DNA of 64,000 bases from Amycolatopsis lurida. GTDB lineage: Bacteria > Actinomycetota > Actinomycetes > Mycobacteriales > Pseudonocardiaceae. Under the pieces are notes generated by a model. The model was given only the letters and a program-made list of their open reading frames with translations, had not been told where the DNA came from and made no database searches. Shown here piece by piece: positions 18,724 through 27,462 of this stretch (its first letter is position 1; every line of letters begins with the position of its first letter). The DNA lies in NCBI RefSeq assembly GCF_900105055.1, contig NZ_FNTA01000004.1, positions 1,612,001-1,676,000 of the forward strand. The letters are read 5' to 3'. The position numbers and the translations under genes were made by a program.

Positions 18724-19092
18724 ATGCTGAAACACACCATCGCCGCCGGACTCGTCGCGGCCGGTCTTGTCGCTCTCGCCCCCGCCGCCTCGGCCCAGGC
18801 TCCGATCACCCTGAGCCCCGAAGAATCCCAGACGCTGTGCGCCGAATGGCTGCCGAAGCTCACCCAGCGCACCACCAACCTCACCGAACGCGTCAACGGC
18901 GGCCCCGAGGTCCGCGGTTCGGTGGCGAACCTCAAGGCCAGGGCCGAGGGCCAGCGCAAGAAGGGCCACAACGACGCCGCCGACCGGCTGCGGAAGCGCG
19001 CCGACAAGCGCAACGCCAGGCTTCCCGAGCTCACCACAGCGAAGCAGAAGCTCGAGGCGTTCGCGAACGCGCACTGCAAGGCGGGCAAGTGA
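18724..19092 (+). CDS. Small secreted protein of unknown function
   Basis: 122 residues. Signal peptide MLKHTIAAGLVAAGLVALAP ends at ASAQA. The mature region is a charged helical protein with two Cys (TLCAEW, AHCKAG) and Lys/Arg-rich helices such as KARAEGQRKKGHNDAADRLR. Not recognised as a named family. Its stop overlaps the next lipoprotein gene by four bases, so both are probably co-translated. Confidence 0.78.
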   Translation: MLKHTIAAGLVAAGLVALAPAASAQAPITLSPEESQTLCAEWLPKLTQRTTNLTERVNGGPEVRGSVANLKARAEGQRKKGHNDAADRLRKRADKRNARLPELTTAKQKLEAFANAHCKAGK

Positions 19093-19253
19093 AACGTCTC
19101 GTGGCCGCCGGCTTGACCGCGCTCGCGCTTTTCGGCGCGGCCGGGTGTTCCGACGAAGAACCCGCTTCGAGCCCGGCGCCGGGACAGCTGAGCGACGTCC
19201 AGCAGACCCTCGACTCGATCGAGCAGGACATGGCAGGCGACCCTGCCCCGTGA
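19089..19253 (+). CDS. Small lipoprotein
   Basis: 54 residues. GTG start overlaps the previous stop (GTGA). KRLVAAGLTALALFGAAGC is a lipoprotein signal with lipobox GAAGC; the short mature part SDEEPASSPAPGQLSDVQQ is acidic and may form a helix. Function unknown. It lies just before the two-component system and may belong to the same transcript. Confidence 0.7.
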   Translation: MKRLVAAGLTALALFGAAGCSDEEPASSPAPGQLSDVQQTLDSIEQDMAGDPAP

Positions 19254-19265
19254 CAGGATCGGCCG

Positions 19266-19955
19266 GTGACGACACAACCGGGACGCGGGCTGGTGCTGGT
19301 CGTCGAGGACGACCCCGCGATCGCCGAACTCGCTTCGCTGTACCTGCGGCGGGACGGGTTCGGCGTGCACGTGGAGCCGGACGGCGGCGCGGCACTGGCC
19401 ACGATCCGGCGGCTGCGCCCGGTCGCGATCGTGCTCGACATCGGACTGTCCGGTATGGACGGTATCGAGATCTGCCGGACGCTGCGCGCGGACGGTGACT
19501 GGACGCCGGTGCTGTTCGTGACCGCGCGCGACGACGAGCTGGACCGCTTGCTGGGCCTGGAGATCGGCGCCGACGACTACCTGACGAAACCGTTCAGCCC
19601 GCGTGAACTCTCGGCGAGGGTCCGGACCGTCCTGCGCCGTGCCGCCGGACCGCCTTCGCCCGCCGAGACCTACACTGCGGGCGGCGTCCGCGTCGACGTC
19701 ACCCGGCGGCGCGTGTGGGCCGCCGACACCGAGATCGCGCTGACGTCGACCGAGTTCGAGCTGCTCACCCATCTGGTGCGACGGCCCGGCCAGGTGTTCA
19801 GCCGCGAGCAACTGCTCAGTTCCGTCTGGGGTTACGCGGCGTCGGCGGGCACGCGGACCGTCGACGTCCACATCGCCCAGCTGCGCGGGAAACTGGGCGA
19901 GCACAGTCCGATCAGGACGGTCCGCGGGATCGGCTACGCGGCGGACGCCGGATGA
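19266..19955 (+). CDS. OmpR-family response regulator
   Basis: 229 residues. Receiver domain with phosphoacceptor D58 (IVLDIGLSGMDG), acidic pair EDD near 14-16 and K in LTKPFSP; C-terminal OmpR/PhoB winged helix with TSTEFELLTHLVRRPGQVFSRE and TVDVHIAQLRGKLG. GTG start 12 nt after the small lipoprotein gene. Its stop overlaps the sensor kinase start, forming a coupled pair. The target genes are not evident from the sequence; the neighbouring small secreted proteins are candidates. Confidence 0.93.
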   Translation: MTTQPGRGLVLVVEDDPAIAELASLYLRRDGFGVHVEPDGGAALATIRRLRPVAIVLDIGLSGMDGIEICRTLRADGDWTPVLFVTARDDELDRLLGLEIGADDYLTKPFSPRELSARVRTVLRRAAGPPSPAETYTAGGVRVDVTRRRVWAADTEIALTSTEFELLTHLVRRPGQVFSREQLLSSVWGYAASAGTRTVDVHIAQLRGKLGEHSPIRTVRGIGYAADAG

Positions 19956-21310
19956 ACCGGACCTCACTCGCGCTGCGGATCACCGTGGTGTGCCTGGCGA
20001 TCGCCGCGGTCGCGGTGGTGGTCGCCGGCTTGGTCGCGGCGCGGCTCATCCGCACCACCGGCACCGACGTGCTCCGGCAGTCGCTTTCCGCGCAGGCCGA
20101 CGTGGTCGCGAGCCAGCTCGACGAGACCGGCATCGGCAACCGGCTCCGCGTCGGGAAGGCCGCGGAAGTGGTTCGGGGGCAAGGGATCGACGTCGTCGTC
20201 CGCCGTCCGAACGGGACGGTCGACGGTGACGGGACGGTCGCGGCGATCGCCGCCGCCGAAACGGGGTTCGCCCGCTCGGGCACGGTGGTCGTCGAAGGGC
20301 GGCAATACCTCGTCGAAGTCCGCGCGGTGGGCGAGAGAGGTGCCGCGTTCGCCCTGGTCCAGCCGACGGAGATCGGCGAGGCGCGCGGCAGGGCCTTGGT
20401 GCGCAACACCGTGCTCGCGCTCGGCGCCGGGCTCGCGGTCGCCGCGATCGCCGGGCTGCTGCTGAGCCGGATGCTGTCGCGGCCGCTGCGCCGGGCCGCG
20501 TCGGTGGCGAACGGGATGCGGTCCGGGCGCCGTGACCTGCGCGTTCCGGTGGAAGGGCCGTCCGAGGTCGCGGACGTGGCGAAATCGGTCAACGAACTGG
20601 CCGACGCCCTGCAGTACAGCGAAGCGCGACAGCGCGAGTTCCTGCTTTCGGTGTCGCACGAACTGCGGACGCCGCTGACCGCCGTCACCGGATTCGCCGA
20701 GGCGATCGGGGACGGCGTGGCCGAAGGCGAGGACGCGCGCCGCGCCGGGCGGACCATCCATCGCGAGGCGGAACGACTGGAACGCCTGGTCAGCGATCTG
20801 CTGGAGCTGGCGCGACTCGGCGCGGACGAGTTCCGCCTCGACCCGGCGCGCCTCGATCTCGCGGCACTGGTCGACGAATGCGCGGACGTCTGGCGGCTGC
20901 GCTGCGCGCGGCAGGACGTCACGCTGCTGGTGGAGCGGCCGGCCGGCGAGGTCCCGGTCGTCGCCGATCCGCGGCGGCTCCGCCAGGTCGTCGACGGCCT
21001 GGCCGAAAACGCCCTGCGCGTGACCCCGGCGGGCGCGCCGATCGTGTTCTCCCTGGTGGCGGCCGACGGGCAGGCCCGGCTGGCGGTGCGGGACGGCGGG
21101 CCCGGCCTGGCAGCGGAGGACTACCCGGTCGCGTTCGAGCGCGGGGTGCTGAACCAGCGGTACCGCGACCGCCGCCCGGTCGGTTCGGGTATCGGGCTCG
21201 CGCTGGCACACGGCCTGGTCACCCGCATGGGCGGGACGCTGACGGCGGGCCCGGCGCCCGAAGGCGGGGCCGCGTTCACCGTGGCCCTGCGGTCAGGCCG
21301 TGCCCGGTGA
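19952..21310 (+). CDS. Sensor histidine kinase
   Basis: 452 residues. Two transmembrane helices (about 8-32 and 145-170) flank an extracytoplasmic sensor domain of about 110 residues. A HAMP domain follows, then the dimerisation domain with H236 in SVSHELRTPLTAVTG, and the ATPase with N box ENALRVT, G1 DGGPGL, and G2 GSGIGLALAHGL. It is the partner of the preceding OmpR regulator. The stop codon lies inside a hairpin terminator. Confidence 0.93.
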   Translation: MNRTSLALRITVVCLAIAAVAVVVAGLVAARLIRTTGTDVLRQSLSAQADVVASQLDETGIGNRLRVGKAAEVVRGQGIDVVVRRPNGTVDGDGTVAAIAAAETGFARSGTVVVEGRQYLVEVRAVGERGAAFALVQPTEIGEARGRALVRNTVLALGAGLAVAAIAGLLLSRMLSRPLRRAASVANGMRSGRRDLRVPVEGPSEVADVAKSVNELADALQYSEARQREFLLSVSHELRTPLTAVTGFAEAIGDGVAEGEDARRAGRTIHREAERLERLVSDLLELARLGADEFRLDPARLDLAALVDECADVWRLRCARQDVTLLVERPAGEVPVVADPRRLRQVVDGLAENALRVTPAGAPIVFSLVAADGQARLAVRDGGPGLAAEDYPVAFERGVLNQRYRDRRPVGSGIGLALAHGLVTRMGGTLTAGPAPEGGAAFTVALRSGRAR

Positions 21311-21340
21311 GACCGCGAGCGGACTCACCGGGCACGGCCT
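21295..21340 (+). terminator. Hairpin terminator overlapping the kinase stop codon
   Basis: Perfect 16-bp stem, arms AGGCCGTGCCCGGTGA (21295-21310) and its complement (21325-21340), with a 14-nt loop. The TGA stop is the last triplet of the left arm. No T-tract. Confidence 0.7.
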
Positions 21341-21351
21341 AGGGTGAACGC

Positions 21352-22260
21352 GTGGAGATGTTGCACCTGCGGTATTTCGTGGCCGTCGCCGAGGAACTGA
21401 ACTTCTCCCAGGCGGCCCGAAGACTGCATATGGCCGCCTCCCCGCTGAGCCAGCGCATCAAGGATCTCGAACACGAACTGGGGCACCGGCTGTTCGACCG
21501 CAGCACGCACCACGTCACGCTCACCGCGGCGGGCGCCGCGCTGCTGCCGATCGCGCGCGACGTCCTCGAACAGGTCAACGCGATCCCCTGGCGGTTGCAG
21601 GAAGCGGTGAAACCCCGGCGCAGCACCGTGTTCATCGGTATCCCCGCCGGCGTGCACCCGGCGCTGAGGGAACGGGTCAAACGCCTCGAAGAACGCTGCC
21701 GCGACCGCTTCGAGCTCAAGCGCTGGCCCGGCACGACTCCCGATCTGGTCGCCGCGGTGCACCAGGGCAAGCTGGCGTTGTCGCTGGTCCGGATGCCGGT
21801 GACCGATCCCGCGCTGGAGATCGTCCCGGTGCAGGTGGAGCGGCTCGGCGCCGTCGTCCCGGCCGGCCGGTTCGCCGGACGGGAGACCGTCACCATCGCC
21901 GAATTGAGTGATCTGTCCTATATCCCGTCCGCTTCGGAAAGCATTCCTGCCTATTCGGACGATATGGACCACACCTTGTCGAAGGCGGGTATCAAGAAAA
22001 GGCTCAAAGTCGGCGGAACCGAATATTCGGGCATTTCCGAGCTGGTGGCGAACGGCTCGTCATTCTCGATCACGATGCTGGATCCGGCGAGCCCGATGCA
22101 TCTGTTCCTCGTCGACGGCGCCACCATCCTCCCGTTCTCGGATTTCCGGCCCCGGCTGGAGACCGCCTTGGTCTGGCGACGGGACCGGGCCGAGGAGGGC
22201 GACCTCGCCGAACTGGTGGCCGGGGTGCGGGAGATCTTCGCCGAACCGCTTTCGACCTGA
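21352..22260 (+). CDS. LysR family transcriptional regulator
   Basis: 302 residues. N-terminal winged helix: LHLRYFVAVAEELNFSQAARRLHM, SPLSQRIKDLEHELG; the C-terminal inducer-binding domain has type 2 periplasmic-binding fold. GTG 21352 is 12 nt past the kinase terminator. The last third is visibly less GC-biased than its surroundings. It lies upstream and co-directional with the CoA-thioester operon, separated by a repeat-rich 376-nt gap, and is the natural candidate regulator of that operon. Confidence 0.88.
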   Translation: MEMLHLRYFVAVAEELNFSQAARRLHMAASPLSQRIKDLEHELGHRLFDRSTHHVTLTAAGAALLPIARDVLEQVNAIPWRLQEAVKPRRSTVFIGIPAGVHPALRERVKRLEERCRDRFELKRWPGTTPDLVAAVHQGKLALSLVRMPVTDPALEIVPVQVERLGAVVPAGRFAGRETVTIAELSDLSYIPSASESIPAYSDDMDHTLSKAGIKKRLKVGGTEYSGISELVANGSSFSITMLDPASPMHLFLVDGATILPFSDFRPRLETALVWRRDRAEEGDLAELVAGVREIFAEPLST

Positions 22261-22295
22261 TCGAGACCCCCGCGGCAGCCTGACGGGAAGACGGT

Positions 22296-22348
22296 GTTGC
22301 GAAAGCCACTTTCGCAACTTTGAAGGTTGCGAAAGTGGCTTTCGCAAC
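22296..22348. repeat. Palindromic intergenic repeat, copy 2
   Basis: Arms GTTGCGAAAGCCACTTTCGC and its complement around AACTTTGAAGG. Differs from copy 1 by few bases; a paired copy follows at 22399-22451. Confidence 0.75.
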
Positions 22349-22398
22349 GCTTCCAGCGACGCCAGGGCCAGCCAGGCGCACCGCACGGGATCCCCAAT

Positions 22399-22451
22399 GT
22401 CGCGAAAGCCACTTTCAGGACATCCAACGTCCCGAAAGTGGCTTTCGCGAC
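22399..22451. repeat. Palindromic intergenic repeat, copy 3
   Basis: Arms GTCGCGAAAGCCACTTTC and its complement, with a diverged 17-nt centre. Shares the GCGAAAGCCACTTTC core with copies 1 and 2; compensatory changes in both arms (GTCGC/GCGAC) keep the pairing. Confidence 0.7.
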
Positions 22452-22524
22452 ACCCGAGACCGGCACGCGGACAGCCAGGACAGAACGAAACGGCGCCCAC
22501 TCTCGACCACGATCCCCACCCCCC

Positions 22525-22559
22525 AAGAATGGTATGACCACCGTGGTCATACCATTCTT
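22525..22559. promoter_or_regulatory. 35-bp perfect palindrome, probable operator of the CoA operon
   Basis: Arms AAGAATGGTATGACCAC and its exact complement flank one central C. Each arm contains TGGTNNNACCA (TGGTATGACCA and TGGTCATACCA), the core of FadR/GntR-type operators. It sits about 80 bp upstream of the CoA-transferase gene. Confidence 0.7.
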
Positions 22560-22636
22560 CGTTTCTTGATCATTCCCTTTTCCGCTATTCGCGCCTAACT
22601 TCGGTTGTAGAGCGAACAACGGCGAAGGGAAGCAAA

Positions 22637-23794
22637 ATGACACAAACCGCTACCGGACCCCTGGACGGCGTTCGCGTGATCGACCTCTCGACGGTGGTCA
22701 TGGGCCCGTACGCCGCGCAGATCCTCGGCGACCTCGGCGCCGACGTGATCAAGATCGAGTCCCCGGCCGACACCGTGCGGGTCGGCAAGTTCCGCACGAC
22801 ACCGGGGATGACGCCGCTCAACCTGAACGTGAACCGCAACAAGCGCAGCGTCGCCCTCAACCTCAAGGACGAAGAGGAACGCGAGCAGGCGCTCAAGCTG
22901 ATCGACACCGCGGACGTGCTGATCACCAACATGCGCCCCGGCGCGCTGAGCAGGCTCGGCATGAACCACGCCGACCTCGCCGCACGCAATCCCGGCCTGA
23001 TCTACGCCCACGCGCAAGGGTTCCGCGGCGACTCCGACCGCGCGGGGCACGCCGCCTACGACGAGACCGTGCAAGCGGCGTCCGGGCTGGTCGACGTCGC
23101 GAATCGCGCCCTGGGCAAGCCGGTCTACCTGCCGACGATCATCGGCGACAAGGTCTCCTCCCTGACCATCGTCTACACCGTGCTCGCCGCGCTGGTGCAC
23201 CGTGACCGGACCGGCGAAGGCCAGCGGGTCGAGATCCCGATGACCGACACGCTGATCGCGTTCAACCTCGTCGAACAGCTCGCCGGGCACGTCTTCGAGC
23301 CCGCGGAGGGCCCGACCGGCTTCGGCCCGTCGCTGAACCCCGGCCACCAGGCGGTGCACACCAAGGACGGCATGGCGTGCGTGATCCCGTACAACCCGCG
23401 GAACTTCCGCGACTTCTTCCACGCCGCCGGGCGGCCTGAACTGGCCGAGGACCCGCGGGTCAACGGTGACGCGCTCGACGGCGCCGACCACGAGGCGCTG
23501 GCCGCGATGATCGCCGAATGCGCCCCGGCGCTGACCACCGAGGAGTGGACCGAGGTCTGCGCGAAGCACAGCATCCCGATGGCCCCCGTCCTCGAACTCG
23601 ACAAGGCGCAGGACGACGAATACGTCCGCGACGGTCACCTGCTCGACGTCGTCGAGCACCCGAGCGAGGGCTCGATCCGCACCATCGGCATCCCGGTGAA
23701 GTTCTCCGCGACCCCCGGCTCCGTCCGGCGGCTGGCTCCCCTCCCGGGTCAGGACACCGAAGAGGTCCTGCGCGAACTCACCACCACTCGCTGA
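22637..23794 (+). CDS. CaiB/BaiF family (class III) CoA-transferase
   Basis: 385 residues. Transfers CoA between a thioester and a free carboxylate via an aspartyl-CoA intermediate. Family features: LDGVRVIDLSTVVMGPYAAQ, LGADVIKIE, VLITNMRPGALSRLG and the catalytic Asp in AAYDETVQAASG near residue 142. Ribosome site GAAGGGA lies upstream. It is the first gene of a five-gene operon for catabolism of an unidentified acid, 11 nt before the crotonase gene. Length is normal for CaiB proteins. Confidence 0.92.
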   Translation: MTQTATGPLDGVRVIDLSTVVMGPYAAQILGDLGADVIKIESPADTVRVGKFRTTPGMTPLNLNVNRNKRSVALNLKDEEEREQALKLIDTADVLITNMRPGALSRLGMNHADLAARNPGLIYAHAQGFRGDSDRAGHAAYDETVQAASGLVDVANRALGKPVYLPTIIGDKVSSLTIVYTVLAALVHRDRTGEGQRVEIPMTDTLIAFNLVEQLAGHVFEPAEGPTGFGPSLNPGHQAVHTKDGMACVIPYNPRNFRDFFHAAGRPELAEDPRVNGDALDGADHEALAAMIAECAPALTTEEWTEVCAKHSIPMAPVLELDKAQDDEYVRDGHLLDVVEHPSEGSIRTIGIPVKFSATPGSVRRLAPLPGQDTEEVLRELTTTR

Positions 23795-23804
23795 GGAAGA
23801 AACC

Positions 23805-24569
23805 ATGAGCACCGAAGTACGGACGGAACGGGTCGGCGGCACGCTGCTGATCACGATCGACCGGCCATCGGCCCGCAACGCGGTGAACGCCGCCGTCGCC
23901 GCCGGTCTGGCCGGAGCACTCGACCTCCTGGAAACCGATCCCGGCTTACGGGCCGGGGTCCTGACCGGCGCGGACGGTTCGTTCAGCGCCGGTATGGACC
24001 TCAAGGCGGCACTGAAGGGAGAGTCGCCCGAGATCCCCGGCCGCGGGTTCGGCGGGCTGACCGAGGCCGAGCTGTCGAAGCCGCTGATCGCGGCCGTCGA
24101 AGGCTGGGCGATGGGCGGCGGCTTCGAACTGGCGCTGGGCTGCGACCTGATCGTCGCCGCCGAGGACGCCAAGTTCGGGCTGCCCGAGGTGAAACGCGGG
24201 CTGATCGCCGCCGGTGGTGGCGTGATCCGGCTGCCGAAACGGATCCCGCACCACCTGGCGATGGAATTCCTGCTCACCGGTGAGCCGATCGGCGCCGCAC
24301 GCGCCGGAAGCCTCGGCCTGGTGAACCGGGTCGTCCCGAGCGGCGAGGCCGCCGCGGTCGCCCTGCAACTGGCCGAACAGGTCGCCGCCAACGCTCCCCT
24401 GGCGCTGGCCCTGGTCAAGAAGATCGTCCGCGCGGCGGACGGCGTCCCCGACGCGCAAGCGTTTGCCACCCAGCGTGCGGAGCTCCCGGCGCTGATGAGC
24501 TCGGCCGACGTCCGCGAGGGCATGCAGGCCTTCGCCGAACGCCGCGCTCCACAGTGGACAGGTGAGTGA
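23805..24569 (+). CDS. Enoyl-CoA hydratase/isomerase (crotonase superfamily)
   Basis: 254 residues. Crotonase fold with oxyanion-hole segments SFSAGMDLKAAL and GWAMGGGFELALGCDL, and the catalytic Glu in FGLPEVKRGL. The second acidic residue is Glu in GGGFELA, so hydratase chemistry is plausible; SAGMDLKAA resembles carnitinyl-CoA dehydratases (CaiD). Second gene of the operon, followed within 1 nt by the decarboxylase gene. Confidence 0.9.
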   Translation: MSTEVRTERVGGTLLITIDRPSARNAVNAAVAAGLAGALDLLETDPGLRAGVLTGADGSFSAGMDLKAALKGESPEIPGRGFGGLTEAELSKPLIAAVEGWAMGGGFELALGCDLIVAAEDAKFGLPEVKRGLIAAGGGVIRLPKRIPHHLAMEFLLTGEPIGAARAGSLGLVNRVVPSGEAAAVALQLAEQVAANAPLALALVKKIVRAADGVPDAQAFATQRAELPALMSSADVREGMQAFAERRAPQWTGE

Positions 24570-24570
24570 G

Positions 24571-25317
24571 ATGAAACAGCAAGAAGTTCTCCGGCACGTG
24601 ACCACGCCGCTCACGAATCCGGCGTACGCGCCGGTGGTGCCCCGGTTCACGAATCGCGAGTACCTGAACATCGTCTACCGCACCGACGCCGACGCCCTGC
24701 GCGCCGTCGTGCCGGAGCCGCTGGAGATCGACGAGCCGCTGGTGCGGTTCGAGGTGATGAAGATGGGCGACGTCAGCGGTTACGGGCCCTACACCGAATC
24801 CGGGCAGGCGATCCCGGTGAGTTTCGAGGGCGAGCGCGGCGAGTATCTGCACGCGATGTACCTCGACAACTTCCCGGCCACCGCGTCCGGCCGCGAGATC
24901 AGCGCCTACCCCAAGACCATCGGCTCGCCGAGCTTGTTCGCCGAGAACGGCGCACTCGTCGGGACACTGGACCACGGCAGCCAGCGGGTCGCGACCGCGA
25001 CCATGGGCTACAAGCACCACCGCCTGGACGTGGCCGAGGCCGAAGCGCAGATCACCGTGCCGACGTTCATGCTCAAGACCATCCCGGACTACGACGGTTC
25101 GCCCCGGGTCTTCGAACTGGTCCGCACCGAGATCACCGACGTGGTGGTCAAGGAAGCGTGGACCGGGCCGGCGCGGCTGCAACTGTTCCAGCACGTGCTG
25201 GCCCCGCTCGCCGATCTCCCGGTGCTGGAGGTCGTTTCGGCGAGCCACATCCTCACCGACCTGACACTCGCCCCGGTCAAGCCGGTCTTCGACTACTTGA
25301 AGGGAGCTCGGTCATGA
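24571..25317 (+). CDS. adc: Acetoacetate decarboxylase family protein
   Basis: 248 residues. This family forms a Schiff base between Lys and a beta-keto acid and loses CO2. The expected lysine falls at K115 in SAYPKTIGSP, the same number as Clostridium acetobutylicum ADC; Arg and Glu of FTNREYLNIVY and VRFEVMKMGD line the pocket. Start ATG 24571, with AGGTGAG at proper spacing; GTG 24562 is an alternative. Finding an ADC inside a CoA-thioester operon is unusual: free acid and thioester chemistry must meet at some step. Some ADC-like proteins are aldolase-dehydratases, so function is tentative. Confidence 0.85.
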   Translation: MKQQEVLRHVTTPLTNPAYAPVVPRFTNREYLNIVYRTDADALRAVVPEPLEIDEPLVRFEVMKMGDVSGYGPYTESGQAIPVSFEGERGEYLHAMYLDNFPATASGREISAYPKTIGSPSLFAENGALVGTLDHGSQRVATATMGYKHHRLDVAEAEAQITVPTFMLKTIPDYDGSPRVFELVRTEITDVVVKEAWTGPARLQLFQHVLAPLADLPVLEVVSASHILTDLTLAPVKPVFDYLKGARS

Positions 25318-26240
25318 CTTTTCGCACCGCCGCGGTGATCGGCGCGGGCACCATCGGCCTGTCGTGGACGGCGTTGTTCGCCGCGCACGACCTGGAGGTC
25401 CGGGTCTCGGATCCCCGGCCGGATCTCGCCGACGCCATCGCCGGCGCGCTGGAGACGTTCGCCCCGCATCTCGGCCGGACCGCCGCGGACCTCTCCCGTC
25501 GCGTCCACCTCGCGGCCGACGTCTCCGAAGCCGTCCGCGACGCGGATGTCGTGCAGGAGAACGGACCCGAGAACGTCGAGTTCAAGAAGGACCTGTTCGC
25601 GACCCTGGTCCGCGAGGCGCCGTCGCACGCACTGTTGCTCAGTTCGTCTTCGGCGATCCCCTCGACGGCGTTCGCTTCGGAACTGGACGACGCGTCACGC
25701 GTGCTGATCGGGCACCCGTTCAACCCGCCGCACCTGATCCCGCTGGTCGAGGTCGTCCCCGGTGAGCGCACCAGCGCCGAGTCGGTGGACCGCGCTGTCG
25801 AGTTCTACCGGTTCGTCGGCCGCACGCCGGTGGTGGAACGCAAGGAGATCCCCGGCTTCGTCGGCAACCGGCTGCAGAACGCGCTGAGCCGCGAGGCGAT
25901 CTACCTGGTGGAACAGGGTGTCGTGTCACCGTCCGAAGTGGATGCCGTGATGACGAACTCGCTCGGCATCCGCTGGTCGACCGTCGGGCCGTTCCTCGGC
26001 TCGCATCTGGGTGGCGGACCCGGCGGCTACCGGCACATGGCCGAGCACATCGGCAAGTCGATGAAGCAGATGTGGGCGGGTCTCGGCACGCCCTCGCAGA
26101 CCCCCGAAGAACAGGAACGGCTCATCGAAGCCGTGGAATCCGCTTACGGCTCCTCCACGTACTCGGAACTCGCCGAGACGCGCGACCGCAAGCAGCTCGC
26201 CGTGCTGTCCGCTTTGGACAGTGCCAGGGAGGAGAACTGA
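25314..26240 (+). CDS. 3-hydroxyacyl-CoA dehydrogenase family protein
   Basis: 308 residues. NAD-binding domain begins AAVIGAGTIGLSWTALFA; the catalytic His is in IGHPFNPPHLIPLVE, followed by KEIPGFVGNRLQNAL and a helical C-terminal domain. GIRWSTVGPFLGSHLGGGPGG resembles the lambda-crystallin, L-gulonate 3-dehydrogenase and L-carnitine dehydrogenase branch, so a free hydroxy acid rather than a CoA ester may be the substrate. ATG overlaps the decarboxylase stop (ATGA). Confidence 0.88.
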   Translation: MTFRTAAVIGAGTIGLSWTALFAAHDLEVRVSDPRPDLADAIAGALETFAPHLGRTAADLSRRVHLAADVSEAVRDADVVQENGPENVEFKKDLFATLVREAPSHALLLSSSSAIPSTAFASELDDASRVLIGHPFNPPHLIPLVEVVPGERTSAESVDRAVEFYRFVGRTPVVERKEIPGFVGNRLQNALSREAIYLVEQGVVSPSEVDAVMTNSLGIRWSTVGPFLGSHLGGGPGGYRHMAEHIGKSMKQMWAGLGTPSQTPEEQERLIEAVESAYGSSTYSELAETRDRKQLAVLSALDSAREEN

Positions 26241-26241
26241 C

Positions 26242-27411
26242 ATGACCGCCGACTTCTACGCCTACGAGGACCTGCTGCCGGAGGAGGAGCGCAAGCTGCT
26301 GCTCAAGACGCGCGACTTCATGCGCACCGAGGTCAAGCCGCTGGTGAACGAGTACTGGGCCAAGGGCGAGTTCCCGCACGAGCTCGTCGGCAAGTTCCGC
26401 GAACTCGGTGTCGCCGGGCTGCCCTACGAGGGCTACGGCGAGCACCTTCCGGCCACCAGCCACCTGCTCAGCGGCATGATGGCGATGGAGATGACCCGCA
26501 CGGACCCGTCGGTGGCCACCTTCTTCGGTGTCCACAACGGACTCGCGATGTACAGCATCTACTCCGGCGGCGACCAGGAACAGCGCGACCGCTGGCTCCC
26601 GTCGATGGCGGCGATGGACAAGATCGGCGCCTTCGCGATGACCGAACCGCTCGGCGGATCCGACGTCGCGGGCGGCATGCGGACGACGGCGCGCCGCGAG
26701 GGCGACACCTGGATCCTCAACGGTGCCAAGAAGTGGATCGGCAACGCGACCTTCGCGGACCTCGTCATCGTGTGGGCCCGTGACGAGGCGGACAACCACG
26801 TCAAGGGTTTCGTGGTCGAGAAGGACTCGCCCGGGTTCGTGCCGGTCAAGATCGAGAACAAGTTCGCGTTCCGGATCGTGGAGAACGCCGAGATCACGCT
26901 GACCGACGTGCGGGTGCCGGAGGCCAACCGGCTGCAGGGCATCGACTCGTTCCGCGACGTCGCCGAGATCCTGCGCGCGACGCGCGGTGGCGTGGCCTGG
27001 CAGGCGCTGGGCGTGATGATCGGCGCCTACGAACTGGCGCTGGACTACGCCAAGGAACGCGAACAGTTCGGCCGTCCGATCGCGCGCTTCCAGCTGGTGC
27101 AGGACCTGCTGGTGAAGAGCCTCGGCAACATCACCGCGTCGTGGGGCATGCTGGTGCAGCTGGCCAGGCTGCAGGATGCCGGGATCTTCAAGGACGAACA
27201 CTCGTCTCTGGCGAAGGCCTTCGTGACCTCGCGCATGCGGGAGGTCGTAGCCTGGGGCCGCGAGATCTTCGGCGGCAACGGGATCGTGCTGGACAACGAC
27301 ATCATGCGGTTCTTCACCGACGCCGAGGCGATCTACTCGTTCGAAGGCACCCGGGAAATGAACACGCTGATCGTCGGGAAGGCCATCACCGGCCAGAGCG
27401 CCTTCGTGTAA
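26242..27411 (+). CDS. Acyl-CoA dehydrogenase
   Basis: 389 residues. FAD enzyme that introduces an alpha,beta double bond into acyl-CoA. Landmarks: FAMTEPLGGSDV and WILNGAKKWIGNATFADL (FAD and substrate contacts), REQFGRPIARFQLVQ, and catalytic-base candidate E368 in YSFEGTREMN, the glutaryl-CoA dehydrogenase-like position. KFAFRIVENAEITL also recalls that branch. Fifth gene of the operon, one nucleotide after the dehydrogenase stop; it ends at a bidirectional terminator. Confidence 0.92.
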   Translation: MTADFYAYEDLLPEEERKLLLKTRDFMRTEVKPLVNEYWAKGEFPHELVGKFRELGVAGLPYEGYGEHLPATSHLLSGMMAMEMTRTDPSVATFFGVHNGLAMYSIYSGGDQEQRDRWLPSMAAMDKIGAFAMTEPLGGSDVAGGMRTTARREGDTWILNGAKKWIGNATFADLVIVWARDEADNHVKGFVVEKDSPGFVPVKIENKFAFRIVENAEITLTDVRVPEANRLQGIDSFRDVAEILRATRGGVAWQALGVMIGAYELALDYAKEREQFGRPIARFQLVQDLLVKSLGNITASWGMLVQLARLQDAGIFKDEHSSLAKAFVTSRMREVVAWGREIFGGNGIVLDNDIMRFFTDAEAIYSFEGTREMNTLIVGKAITGQSAFV

Positions 27412-27422
27412 GCCTCGCTTTG

Positions 27423-27459
27423 CGCATGAAGGCCCCCTTCCCTCGGGGGCCTTCATGCG
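27423..27459. terminator. Bidirectional hairpin terminator
   Basis: Perfect 15-bp stem starting CGCATGAAGGCCCCC with loop TTCCCTC, located between the convergent acyl-CoA dehydrogenase and peptidase genes. Confidence 0.8.
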
Positions 27460-27462
27460 TGT

